Positions 52,143-60,096 of a DNA stretch of 64,000 bases are shown piece by piece (the first letter of the stretch is position 1; the number at the start of each line of letters is the position of its first letter). The DNA is taken from the NCBI RefSeq assembly GCF_017811815.1, contig NZ_JADKZI010000006.1, forward strand, positions 62,001 to 126,000, read 5' to 3'. The notes beneath the pieces are model-generated. The model made no database searches, was not told the origin of the DNA, and saw nothing but the letters and a program-made list of their open reading frames with translations. This DNA is from Flavonifractor sp. AGMB03687. Lineage in GTDB: Bacteria > Bacillota > Clostridia > Oscillospirales > Oscillospiraceae. The position numbers and the translations under genes were made by a program.

Positions 52143-53435
52143 TCAGCAGGTTGTCTTACCGTCGGCGTACTTTTTATCGTTGATCAGCAGAATCAGGCCC
52201 GCAGCCACAAAAGCCAGAACCACAAACACGGCATAAGCGCCGGACAGGGAACCGGTAATAGCCATGGAAATAGCCAGCACGCTGAAACTGAACACGCGGA
52301 TAATGGAGATACAGGGATTGATCAGAGAGTATACCTTGGCAAAGTTACGGTAGCCATATACACTGGACACCAGAGAAACAGGCCAGTTGGCGTTGCCGCC
52401 GATGGCGATACCAATCATAAACACGGAGATATAGAGACAGGCCATGTTGGGAATCAGGTTAAAGATCACCGCTACCGCATACCAAACACCATAGACTGCA
52501 GTAGCCACGCGGGTACTCAGTTTCTGGTCAAGCACGCCCCACAGATAGCTGCCCACAATACCCACAACAGAGCAGACACTCATGATAAACAGCGCATTCT
52601 CCTGAGTCAGTCCCAGAGAGGTCATACGAGGCACCAGCTGGCTCATAATACCCACGGTAACCAGCATGTACAGGCCCAGGCCGCCGCTGATCAGCCAGAA
52701 CTCCTTGGTGCGCACCAGCTTACCAAAGGTCCAGGGGCTTACATAGGCGTTGGCCTCCTGCCGGTATGCCTCCACCTCCTGCTGGCTCATAGGCACATTG
52801 TCCGGTGTGGCTCCGGCATCTTCCGGGTTGTTTTTCATAAACAGGCCCCACACTGCCACCACGATCATAAAGATACCAACCACAGTAATGGCCACCGGCA
52901 TGCCAAACTTGCTCGAAATCAGGGTCAGAATCACTACAAAGGTTGCAGAGGACAGATTGTTGCCCATGGTGGCCCATCCAAGAGCCAGGCCCTTCTTTTT
53001 GGGGAACCAGGATGCCAGATAGGCACCGCCTGCAATCCATGCATATACATTGGAAAACAGCATAATCAGAATGTAGGCAATGGCGTACTGGGTAATGGAG
53101 TTGACATTGCCGTACCAGATGTAGGACAAGCCGCCCAGCACCAGAGAGAGCACTGCTGTAAACCGTGCACCCTTCTTATCGCAGATCACGCCAAACACAA
53201 ACATGCCCACAATACTGATCAGGCCGCTGACGGTGCCAAAGCCCAGCAAAGTTGCCTCATCCCAGCCATGAGCCGAAGCCATCCAGGGCACGATCACGTT
53301 AGGTCCATCCGATGATGTACCATTGCTCAGGTAGAGCATTACGCCCACAAAGACTACCATCAGCCAGCCTCTTGAGCCAAAATTACTCTTTGCGTCTCCT
53401 TGCGCCAGGGGTTTTGATGTGCTGTTTCTAGCCAT
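52143..53435 (-). CDS. MFS permease, oxalate/formate-antiporter-like (OFA) family
   Basis: 430 residues; ATG 53435 has GGGAGG upstream. About 12 membrane helices are visible. The MFS loop 2-3 signature reads FGVICDKKGARFTAV. A long central cytoplasmic loop near residues 195-225 (NNPEDAGATPDNVPMSQQEVE) divides the halves. OFA-type carriers move small carboxylates, often by exchange or proton symport. Its place between the activator and the LysR regulator suggests uptake of the acid, or precursor, that feeds the island. The substrate is inferred only broadly. Confidence 0.87.
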   Translation of the reverse strand: MARNSTSKPLAQGDAKSNFGSRGWLMVVFVGVMLYLSNGTSSDGPNVIVPWMASAHGWDEATLLGFGTVSGLISIVGMFVFGVICDKKGARFTAVLSLVLGGLSYIWYGNVNSITQYAIAYILIMLFSNVYAWIAGGAYLASWFPKKKGLALGWATMGNNLSSATFVVILTLISSKFGMPVAITVVGIFMIVVAVWGLFMKNNPEDAGATPDNVPMSQQEVEAYRQEANAYVSPWTFGKLVRTKEFWLISGGLGLYMLVTVGIMSQLVPRMTSLGLTQENALFIMSVCSVVGIVGSYLWGVLDQKLSTRVATAVYGVWYAVAVIFNLIPNMACLYISVFMIGIAIGGNANWPVSLVSSVYGYRNFAKVYSLINPCISIIRVFSFSVLAISMAITGSLSGAYAVFVVLAFVAAGLILLINDKKYADGKTTC

Positions 53436-53478
53436 GTCTAGAACCTCCCGTGATTTAGCCCAGCGGCTCAGTGCCGCT

Positions 53479-53506
53479 TTGCATTTTTCCATTTTTGTTG
53501 TATACT
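53479..53506 (+). promoter_or_regulatory. Promoter of the LysR gene
   Basis: TTGCAT (53479-53484), a 16-nt spacer and TATACT (53501-53506), 48 nt before the LysR start, in the 119-nt divergent region shared with the MFS gene. LysR proteins usually control such a divergent neighbour. Confidence 0.6.
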
Positions 53507-53554
53507 TAGAGCATCTTTTTCAAGAACAACGGAGAGAAGAAGGGAGCCGGCCCA

Positions 53555-54481
53555 ATGGAACTTCGACAATTGCGCTACTTTACCGCCGTAGCCGAAACGC
53601 TGAACTTCAGCCGCGCAGCAGAGACTTTATACATCTCCCAGTCCGCCCTCAGTCAGCAGATTGCCGATCTGGAGCGGGAGTTGGGCGTTCAGCTGCTGCT
53701 GCGCAACAAACGCTCAGTGGTGCTGACTGCCGCAGGACAGGCACTGTTGGAGGAAGCCAAGAAACTGCTGCATCAATCAGAAAAACTGGTCCCCTACATT
53801 CGTCAGCTAGGCGGAGCGGAAAATCAGGATCGGGAGATTTTCATCGGCGTAGACTACAGTGTGGACCTCAGCTACGGGTCATTCTTTCGGTCCTCTCTGG
53901 CCGACTGTATCTACCGTCTGCGCCAAGCCACACCCGGCCTGCGTCCAGTCTTCCGCATGTGTGAACACGAGGAACTGGTCCGCGGCCTGGATATCGGCAC
54001 CATTGACCTGGGCTTTTTTCTCCACTTTGCCGCTGATATGAAGGGAGAATGCCGCACGCAGCTGCAGGCCCGGGTCCTGGCACAGGATGAGATGGTCCTG
54101 GTTCTCCGCAGTGACCACAATTGGGAAGACACGCCCGAAACCGTTCGGTACGCATTGGAAAAGCGGGGACTTTATTTGCTGGAGCGGGAGGTCATCGGCA
54201 TGAGCCAGATCCTTCGGATCCTGGATGCCATTGACGTCAAGCCCCATATTCGCTTTACCAACAGCCGAAACGCCATGGTTCTTACTGCGGAGAGCGGCGA
54301 AAGCACCACCATTCTCCCCGTATCCGTGGTACGCGGCTTGCGGGACCCAAACCTGCGCTGTCTGCATTTCCGGGTACCCGCCGCTATGAGCAATCTGTTG
54401 GCGGTATGGAGATCAGACAGTTCCAACACCCTGATCCAGCGAGCGGTGGATCATCTGACGCAAAAATTCACCCAGCTCTGA
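53555..54481 (+). CDS. LysR-family transcriptional regulator
   Basis: 308 residues. The N-terminal winged HTH is canonical: MELRQLRYFTAVAETLNFSRAAETL with SQSALSQQIADLERELG near residue 35. The effector domain (about 92-300) has VLAQDEMVLVLRSDHNW and a typical TILPVSVVRG. Such regulators sense a pathway metabolite and activate nearby catabolic genes. Divergent to it is the MFS permease and 360 nt downstream begins the phosphotriesterase-family gene. It is the best candidate to bind the shared element described at 54632 and 61207. Confidence 0.95.
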   Translation: MELRQLRYFTAVAETLNFSRAAETLYISQSALSQQIADLERELGVQLLLRNKRSVVLTAAGQALLEEAKKLLHQSEKLVPYIRQLGGAENQDREIFIGVDYSVDLSYGSFFRSSLADCIYRLRQATPGLRPVFRMCEHEELVRGLDIGTIDLGFFLHFAADMKGECRTQLQARVLAQDEMVLVLRSDHNWEDTPETVRYALEKRGLYLLEREVIGMSQILRILDAIDVKPHIRFTNSRNAMVLTAESGESTTILPVSVVRGLRDPNLRCLHFRVPAAMSNLLAVWRSDSSNTLIQRAVDHLTQKFTQL

Positions 54482-54631
54482 CTGCCCTCACCTTTTGACC
54501 GGCGGATTCAATTGCATATTATTTTTTGAATATACGATTCGAGGCCCATGGAATGGGTTTCCGTTGTTCCCCACAGGTCTTTGGGGCTCGAAGCGGACCG
54601 GCGGCGCCACCTGTCCAATCAAGCTAAATTG

Positions 54632-54707
54632 ATTGTAATGCATCCCTCTCATTTTGTGAAATACACATAATCGATAACCAGACCGGAAAATTATAAGTAA
54701 AAAAAAT
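54632..54707 (-). promoter_or_regulatory. Shared regulatory element, copy 1 (with minus-strand promoter-like boxes)
   Basis: The block TTTTGTGAAATA, then ATAA, CGATAA, GACCG and TTATAAGT followed by an A-run (54652-54707) is repeated almost exactly at 61227-61281. Read on the minus strand it includes TTCACA (54660-54655), a 17-nt spacer and TACAAT (54637-54632), with the same spacing as in the copy upstream of the crotonase operon. No minus-strand gene follows here; the transcript would run antisense into the LysR gene. It is either a regulator site for the plus-strand gene or the relic of a lost divergent gene. Confidence 0.65.
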
Positions 54708-54743
54708 GATTCTGTCCACCCATTGATTTGTATGTTTTGTTAC

Positions 54744-54808
54744 ACTTATAACCGCGCGTTTTTTTATAAGTAAGCCGAATTGCGGCGGTCTTCGCCTCCT
54801 TTTATAAT
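54744..54808 (+). promoter_or_regulatory. Promoter and dyad operator of the phosphotriesterase-family gene
   Basis: TTGCGG (54780-54785), a 17-nt spacer and TATAAT (54803-54808) form a sigma70-type promoter. Directly upstream is a perfect inverted repeat ACTTATAA (54744-54751) -N12- TTATAAGT (54764-54771), centred near -57. The same 8-mer TTATAAGT recurs at 54691 in the shared element, so one regulator may bind both. Confidence 0.65.
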
Positions 54809-54841
54809 GAATTTATCCAAATTCTATAGGGAGGAATTCGC

Positions 54842-55795
54842 ATGAAGATTCATGGAGTTTTGGGGCCGCTGGATACTGCAGCCTTGGGCCAGACTCTGAT
54901 GCATGAACACATTACCTGCGCGGATTGGTCCATGCGCATGAACTTCGGTTCTCGCTTTTTTGAGTTTGATCAGGTAGCCGCCATGGCTGCCGCCCAGTTA
55001 AAAAAAGCAAAGGCTTTGGGCGTAACCACAATGGTAGACGGCACCCCCATCAATCTGGGCCGTGATATTCGCCTGATTCGCGAAGTAGCCCAGCGGGCCG
55101 AAATCAACATCATTGCCTCCAGCGGGTTTTACTACCAGGAAGAACCCTGGCTGGCCTTCCGGGAGGAAGAACAGCTCTTTGACCTGCTGATGGAGGAGTG
55201 CACCAACGGCATCTCCGGTACCGACAGCCGCCCTGGTATTCTGAAGGCAGGGGTTGGACACGCCGGCGTGACCCCGCTGCTCCACAAGGTGCTCAGCGCC
55301 ACCGGACGCGTGGCCAGAGAGACCGGCCTGCCGCTCTTCTGCCACCATGATCCCTCGATCCGCAGCGGCGGTGAGATCCTGGATCTGCTGGCCTCCTGCG
55401 GCGTCCCTGCTCACCGGGTGATCCTGGGCCACAGCGGAGACACCACCGATCTGGCATATCTGGAAGAAATGCTCCAGCGGGGCTGCTACCTGGGCATGGA
55501 CCGCTTTGGCTTCTGCGACCGGGACCTGGGACTGGAGCCCCGGTGCGACGTGATCGCCGCTCTGTGCGCTTCAGGCTGGGCGGACAAGCTGTTGCTCAGT
55601 CATGATCTGGCTGCCTACCTTGCTTTCTGGGACAGCTGGGAAACCACCAAGAACAGCGACTGGCTCAACCTGGAGGAGGACTTCACCTTCATCCACCGTC
55701 GGGTACTGCCCGCTCTGGAGACCCGCGGTGTCTCTCAGACACAGCTTCGGCAGATGCTGGTCAACAATCCCCGCACTTTTTTTGAAGGCATTTAA
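54842..55795 (+). CDS. Phosphotriesterase-family metal hydrolase (probable lactonase/esterase)
   Basis: 317 residues with GGGAGG before the ATG. The binuclear metal site of the family is complete: HEH at 21-23, the bridging Lys135 (GILKAGVG), His168 (FCHHD), His197 (LGHSGD) and Asp255 (SHDLA). Members hydrolyse lactones, organophosphates or similar esters in an amidohydrolase barrel. In this catabolic setting a lactonase is more likely than a phosphotriesterase. It has its own regulated promoter and is transcribed away from the minus-strand CoA operon. Confidence 0.9.
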   Translation: MKIHGVLGPLDTAALGQTLMHEHITCADWSMRMNFGSRFFEFDQVAAMAAAQLKKAKALGVTTMVDGTPINLGRDIRLIREVAQRAEINIIASSGFYYQEEPWLAFREEEQLFDLLMEECTNGISGTDSRPGILKAGVGHAGVTPLLHKVLSATGRVARETGLPLFCHHDPSIRSGGEILDLLASCGVPAHRVILGHSGDTTDLAYLEEMLQRGCYLGMDRFGFCDRDLGLEPRCDVIAALCASGWADKLLLSHDLAAYLAFWDSWETTKNSDWLNLEEDFTFIHRRVLPALETRGVSQTQLRQMLVNNPRTFFEGI

Positions 55796-56112
55796 GTTCA
55801 AAGAAAAAGCCTCCCTAAAGGCGGGTGGTCGTAAAACTGCAAAATCAAAAAATGGTGACAACTTTGTGATTTGTGCTGTTTCCTTCAGCAAATTGCGCAA
55901 ATCACAAAGTGCGCTGGGATAGCTGCGCAAGCAGCGCAAGGGGTGCAGCCCCTTGTTCGGAACGGAGTGACGCAAAACAGCCCGGACATTCAGATGTCCG
56001 GGCTGTCAGCCTCGCAGAGCGCACATACAGGCGTCAGCCTGTATAGAAGTGCGCCATAGTAGGATCTCGGAGATTGTCCATCTGCCGTCTTTTATCTTGC
56101 GTAATAATCTTT
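55796..56112. other. Intergenic region with a series of hairpins
   Basis: No gene is seen. Three strong hairpins follow one another. The first is ACTTTGTGATTTG (55861-55873) with CAAATCACAAAGT (55898-55910), holding an inner TGCTG/CAGCA. The second is CAGCCCGGACAT / ATGTCCGGGCTG (55978-56005). The third is GCGCAC-ATACAGGC / GCCTGTAT-GTGCGC (56019-56054). Between them are GCTGCGC/GCAGCGC-type and AAGGGG/CCCCTT repeats. The second can act as a terminator. The set may be a small repeat element or a structured RNA. Confidence 0.45.
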
Positions 56113-56382
56113 CTATCTGTCACTGGAAAATTCTTGAAGCCTGCGTAGGGCATTGATTACTGAGTTATGAGATACCTTTCCAAGAGCCTCTTTTGGGCCT
56201 CCAACATCATATTCCGATACGATGTAATCAATGTTGGACGCAAGAACCTCGTAGGTCATGTGTTCATACTCGCAGACCTTGTCAATCCGTTTCAGATAGT
56301 CGCTCACGGTGCTTGGTTTTCCGCTTGGTGTGACCGTTTTGTAGCCTTGTAAGATCAAGTATTCTTTGAACCTATCTCTCAT
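56113..56382 (-). CDS. Small hypothetical protein, integrase-N-like helical fold
   Basis: 89 residues with GAGAG-type upstream sequence. The protein looks wholly helical: MRDRFKEYLILQGYK, then SGKPSTVSDYLKRIDKVCEYE and a last helix NSVINALRRLQEF. This resembles the SAM-like N-terminal core-binding domain of tyrosine recombinases, but no catalytic domain follows. It could be a remnant or an independent DNA-binding protein. It sits in a short AT-richer islet (56.1-57.9 kb) between catabolic genes. Confidence 0.5.
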   Translation of the reverse strand: MRDRFKEYLILQGYKTVTPSGKPSTVSDYLKRIDKVCEYEHMTYEVLASNIDYIVSEYDVGGPKEALGKVSHNSVINALRRLQEFSSDR

Positions 56383-56409
56383 GGTGTACTACTCTCCTAT
56401 AAAAATTGA

Positions 56410-57348
56410 TTATGCTTCGGTAGAGACCCAAATCGCAGGTCGAATGCCGGCTATTGAAGTAGCAGGGGCGACCGCATTTATTTTTTCCTCTGCTCCGGTA
56501 TGGACACCTAAAAGGTCGTATGAATTTTCTCCGATAGTCCACCAATAAAAGTCTCCCCCATTTGGCAGGTCAAGAACAAATTCCGCTAATGTACCGGAAA
56601 GCTGACCAACTACATGAAGGTTTTTTAGACAACACAGAAGCATCTCATCGGATAACCCTGTTCCTTTTGCACCGCGATCTTCGATTCTCGGAAAGTAATG
56701 CTCAACCTGCTCGGTGGAAAGCAGAAACACCTTGTCGTACGTCACTTCTCCGTTTCCAGCGGGATCAATGACCTCTGTCTCAATGATCTGCACCCACTCT
56801 TCATCGGAAAACGGCATCTCGCTGTTTAGCTTATTTCGCAAACTGCAATCTGCCCAATTTACAGACTCGCGCAAGGCAGAAGGTTTCAGCAATTCCGAAC
56901 CAGAGTTTTCTTTAAGCAGATTACTCCAATTATCATAAAAAGAATCCCCCTCGGGGAAAACTTTGTCATCTGTAAAAACAGTCCAACCTTCATAATCGGA
57001 TAGTTTATTATACGAATTTGGGTGTTTTGCAGCTACGCTGTCTATGGCTTCTTTGGCTTCTTCCGTAATGTTGATATAGTCCAGCGCAATGATCTCATCG
57101 GTCAAGAGCAGGGCTTTGCTGTCCTGGACATCTAATACTCTCCATTTGTAAGCACCAAAATCGACAATATCACCAATCTTGTAGGTCGCCTTTTCTTCCT
57201 TCGCAGGTTCGTCTGTCACAGGTTCTTCTGTCACTGGTTCCTCTGCTTCTGACTGTTCAGATTCGGACATCGGCGTTGTCTGATCCCCGCAGCCCACAAG
57301 CGATAACAACATCGCCACCGCTAATAAAAATGCACATAATCGCTTCAT
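56410..57348 (-). CDS. Lipoprotein with DUF6273-like domain
   Basis: 312 residues from ATG 57348 (GGAGG upstream). A signal peptide with lipobox LSLVGC (lipidated Cys near residue 19-20) is followed by a linker of EEPVTEEPVTDEP repeats. A DUF6273-type domain comes next: YKIGDIVDFGAYKWRVLDV near the start, WADCSLRNKLN in the middle and ATSIAGIRPAIWV at the C terminus. These surface lipoproteins are common in gut Clostridia; the function is unknown. Its lower GC content sets it apart from the catabolic genes around it. Confidence 0.82.
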   Translation of the reverse strand: MKRLCAFLLAVAMLLSLVGCGDQTTPMSESEQSEAEEPVTEEPVTDEPAKEEKATYKIGDIVDFGAYKWRVLDVQDSKALLLTDEIIALDYINITEEAKEAIDSVAAKHPNSYNKLSDYEGWTVFTDDKVFPEGDSFYDNWSNLLKENSGSELLKPSALRESVNWADCSLRNKLNSEMPFSDEEWVQIIETEVIDPAGNGEVTYDKVFLLSTEQVEHYFPRIEDRGAKGTGLSDEMLLCCLKNLHVVGQLSGTLAEFVLDLPNGGDFYWWTIGENSYDLLGVHTGAEEKINAVAPATSIAGIRPAIWVSTEA

Positions 57349-57501
57349 TTTCTCTTTCCTCCATTTATTACTATTTACCACTATGATTATATTATATTCT
57401 AAATTCCGCCGTTTTTCAAGGTCAGAAGGCAAAAGCTCAGTCCTAATTTGTGCCGTTTTGTCGGTTCATAAAAGTAGGCATTTGCAAATTCAGAGCAAGT
57501 T

Positions 57502-57900
57502 TTGTTTAAGCCACATTTTCAAATTTTCTTGCTTTTCTGTAGACTGTGCCAACCGGGGCATATTGCAGGTATTAGCCGCTTCTTTCAGCGTGACTTTCTT
57601 GCAGAATTTGAGGGCAGCGATGCGAAGAAACAGGCCAGGATCTACCTCACAACATTCGGTATTGACTACGATGCTATTACCAAGGAGCAGTTTGTAAACC
57701 TCGTTGACGTTCTAAAACTATCCAAGCACATGAAAAGTTTAACTAACCAGCGCGGCAGGGCAAGGCCATACCAGCCGCACGGAATAGGATTTCATGTTAT
57801 TGGGCTAACACCGTCTTACGAACACCCCGCTAACGGGAGGCTTTTTCTTTTTCCTACAAGGGAAAGTCCCGGTCCAGTAACTGGACCGGGACTGAGATGA
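57502..57900 (+). pseudogene. Possible remnant ORF
   Basis: An open frame of 132 codons without a good ribosome site. Its middle (RDFLAEFEGSDAKKQARIYLTTFGIDYDAI, in part) looks like real protein sequence. The first 25 and last 35 codons do not: the tail runs through the terminator at 57865. No intact family could be recognised. It is probably a fragment left by a past insertion in the AT-richer islet. Confidence 0.3.
57865..57893 (-). terminator. Terminator of the catabolic minus-strand operon
   Basis: The stem AGTCCCGGTCCAG / CTGGACCGGGACT lies 45 nt after the SDR stop codon on the minus strand and is followed there by TTTCCCTTG. Confidence 0.75.
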
Positions 57901-57937
57901 GGGATCGTTTTCAGGGTATATTAGGGGAGGGAAAACA

Positions 57938-58720
57938 TTAGCCTACGTTGGTCAGACCGCCATCAGGATAGATGGTGGAACCGGTGATGAAGTCAGAGGC
58001 GGCAGAAGCCAGGAAAATGGCGGGGCCCTTGCAGTCATCGGGATAGCCAATGCGCTGAGCAGGCATGGAGGCAGCGATCTTGTTGCGGGCCTCCTCGTCA
58101 TCAGGCAGCAGACCAACCATCATGGGGGTGTAGGTGATGGTGGGACCAATGGCATTGACCTGGATATTGGGGCCCAGATCAGAGGCATAGGCCTTGGTCA
58201 GCATCTCCACGGCACCCTTGGTGGCGCAGTAGCCCACGTTGCCCATACCGCCGTTGCCGATGGCGCGGATGCCGCGGACGGAGGACAGGTTGATGATCTT
58301 GCCGTGGACGTTGTGCTCCTTGAAGTACTTGCCGAAGTGCTTGCAGGTGAACATCATGGACTTGACGTTGGCGTTGAACATCTGATCCCACACATCGCTG
58401 GGGAACTCAGTGCCGGGGAACTTCTTGTTGAAGCCCTGAGAGTTGACCAGAATGTCCACGGTGCCCATCTCCTTGACGGCGGTGGCCAGCAGGTTCTCCA
58501 CGTCGGTCTCCACACCGGCGTCACCTACGCAGTAGAGGATATCCAGGCCGGTGTTGGCCTTGATCTCCCGCTGGGCACGCTGCAGAGACTCCTCCTTACG
58601 GGAAGAGATCATCACCTGAGCACCAGCCTCCGCCAGGCCCTCAGCGATGGCCTGGCCGATACCGCCGGCGCCGCCTACCACAACGGCCTTCTTGCCGGTG
58701 AGGTCAAACAGATTGGTCAT
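57938..58720 (-). CDS. Short-chain dehydrogenase/reductase (SDR)
   Basis: 260 residues. The Rossmann motif GGAGGIGQA is near residue 17, NSQGF (the NAG position) near 90, Ser in NLSSVRG near 145 and the catalytic YCATK near 163. The C terminus ends GSTIYPDGGLTN. It reduces or oxidises a keto/hydroxy substrate with NAD(P). As the last gene of a ring-cleavage operon it could be a hydroxy-oxo-acid dehydrogenase or a phloroglucinol-reductase-like enzyme; the fold cannot distinguish them. It is 33 nt after the cupin gene. Confidence 0.92.
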   Translation of the reverse strand: MTNLFDLTGKKAVVVGGAGGIGQAIAEGLAEAGAQVMISSRKEESLQRAQREIKANTGLDILYCVGDAGVETDVENLLATAVKEMGTVDILVNSQGFNKKFPGTEFPSDVWDQMFNANVKSMMFTCKHFGKYFKEHNVHGKIINLSSVRGIRAIGNGGMGNVGYCATKGAVEMLTKAYASDLGPNIQVNAIGPTITYTPMMVGLLPDDEEARNKIAASMPAQRIGYPDDCKGPAIFLASAASDFITGSTIYPDGGLTNVG

Positions 58721-58753
58721 TTGAACTACTTCCTTTCTATTGGTTAAATTGAA

Positions 58754-59107
58754 TTACTTCTGCTCGGGGGGCACCAGGCAGACCAGCATCTGGCAGGTCA
58801 CAGTGCCGTTGTTCTGAATGCCCTTCTTGGTGAAGGGGCCGCAGTGGAAGGAATCACCGGCGTGAAGGGTGGTCTTGGTGCCGTCCTCCACTTCGATGTC
58901 CATCTCACCCTCGATGATGTAGTAGATGGACTCCAGGGGATTGCTGCCGAACTCGCAGCCGCCGCCGGGGAGGAAGTGGCTCAGGCCCATGATCATCTTG
59001 CCGTCGTTCACGTCCTGGGGATTGTGCAGACGGGTGGGACGCATATCATAGTGGCCAGGGGCCTCATAGAAAGTGGCCTCATTCTTACGTACGATCTTGT
59101 AGCTCAT
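58754..59107 (-). CDS. Cupin-domain protein
   Basis: 117 residues, a single beta-barrel cupin. Motif 1 is degenerate (LPGGGCEFGSNPLESIYYIIEGEMDI lacks the usual His pair), and motif 2 reads LHAGDSFHCGPFTKKGIQNNG with one His. Metal binding is therefore uncertain. Small cupins in catabolic operons may act as isomerases, as decarboxylase helpers or as metabolite binders. It lies between the BKACE and SDR genes with short gaps, in one transcript. Confidence 0.85.
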   Translation of the reverse strand: MSYKIVRKNEATFYEAPGHYDMRPTRLHNPQDVNDGKMIMGLSHFLPGGGCEFGSNPLESIYYIIEGEMDIEVEDGTKTTLHAGDSFHCGPFTKKGIQNNGTVTCQMLVCLVPPEQK

Positions 59108-59145
59108 GGTAACAAAACTTCCTTTCTTTAGCTTGAAGCAGGAAT

Positions 59146-60030
59146 TTACACAATACCCAGCTGAGCGCGGACCTTCTCGCCGTCAAAAGCGGGGATGCCC
59201 AGAATCTCACGGGCCTCGGCAGGGGTGGCGGGAGTGTTGCCGAAGGCCTTGACGGCGGCAACGGCCCGCTCCACCAGCATGTGGTTGGTGGCCATAACCT
59301 TCTTGCCGTTCTCATCCACACCGAAGACCACATTGTCCTCCATGCCGACACGGATGTGGCCGCCCAGAGCCAGAGCAGCGAACATGATGGGCAGGTGCCC
59401 CTTACCAACGCCAAAGGCAGACCAGGTAGAGCCGGCGGGGATGTGGTTCACCAGGTAAAGCAGGTTCTCCACGGTGGCAGGCATACCGCCCAGCACACCC
59501 AGGCAGAACTGATAGTGGCAGGGATTGGGCAGATGGCCCTTCTTCACAAAGTAGTCGGTAACACCCAGCATGCCGGCATCAAAAATCTCGATCTCCGGCT
59601 TGGTGCCGCGCTCCATGTACAGGTCGCCCAGCTGCTGGAGGAACTGGGGGGAGTTGATGAACACGCCGCCGGGCATCCAGTTGAAGGAACCGGCGTCGTA
59701 AGAACCCATCTCGATGCCGTCCAGCTCCTTGTGGTGGGCCATACGCTCCTCGTCGGTAGCGGGATGCTGGGGAGAAGCGCCGGAAGAGGTGCAGTTGATG
59801 ATCACGTCGCAGTCCTTGTGGCTGCGGATCAGGCGGATGGTCTCACGAAACTTCTCCTTGTCCATGGCGCCCATGCCGTCATCGGCGCGCATGTGCAGAT
59901 GGACAACCGCAGCGCCCAGCTTCCAGGCATCATAGGCCTCGTCGGCGATCTGCTGAGGAGTCTCGGGGATCTTGTAGCCTGCGGGGGTAACCGCGCCGGT
60001 CAGCGCGGCAGTAATAATGGTCTTTGCCAT
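59146..60030 (-). CDS. Beta-keto acid cleavage enzyme (BKACE, DUF849)
   Basis: 294 residues. The zinc-binding HLHMR (His44 and His46) and the conserved Glu in RVGMEDNVVFG near residue 231 are present, as are SSGAS and EMGSYDAGSF. BKACE enzymes condense a beta-keto acid with acetyl-CoA and split it to acetoacetate and a new acyl-CoA. Kce of lysine fermentation and the triacetate acetoacetate-lyase of phloroglucinol degraders are members. No kamA/kdd lysine genes are near, while a ring-opening crotonase, CoA transferase and thiolase are, so a 3,5-dioxo acid is a better substrate guess. Confidence 0.93.
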   Translation of the reverse strand: MAKTIITAALTGAVTPAGYKIPETPQQIADEAYDAWKLGAAVVHLHMRADDGMGAMDKEKFRETIRLIRSHKDCDVIINCTSSGASPQHPATDEERMAHHKELDGIEMGSYDAGSFNWMPGGVFINSPQFLQQLGDLYMERGTKPEIEIFDAGMLGVTDYFVKKGHLPNPCHYQFCLGVLGGMPATVENLLYLVNHIPAGSTWSAFGVGKGHLPIMFAALALGGHIRVGMEDNVVFGVDENGKKVMATNHMLVERAVAAVKAFGNTPATPAEAREILGIPAFDGEKVRAQLGIV

Positions 60031-60096
60031 GGAGGCTCATCTCCTTATCAATGGTCTCTTATCGGTCACTTGAATGAATTGCTGCGCCGGAGGGGA

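Noticed and set aside
52036-54841. Sigma54 -24/-12 promoter as target of the PAS activator
   Set aside because: I looked for GG-N10-GC in a TGGCAC/TTGC context before the MFS, LysR and phosphotriesterase-like genes and found only sigma70-type boxes.
59146-60030. Lysine-fermentation pathway (kce)
   Set aside because: The BKACE gene alone suggested it, but no lysine aminomutase, kdd or kal gene is present and the neighbours point to ring cleavage.
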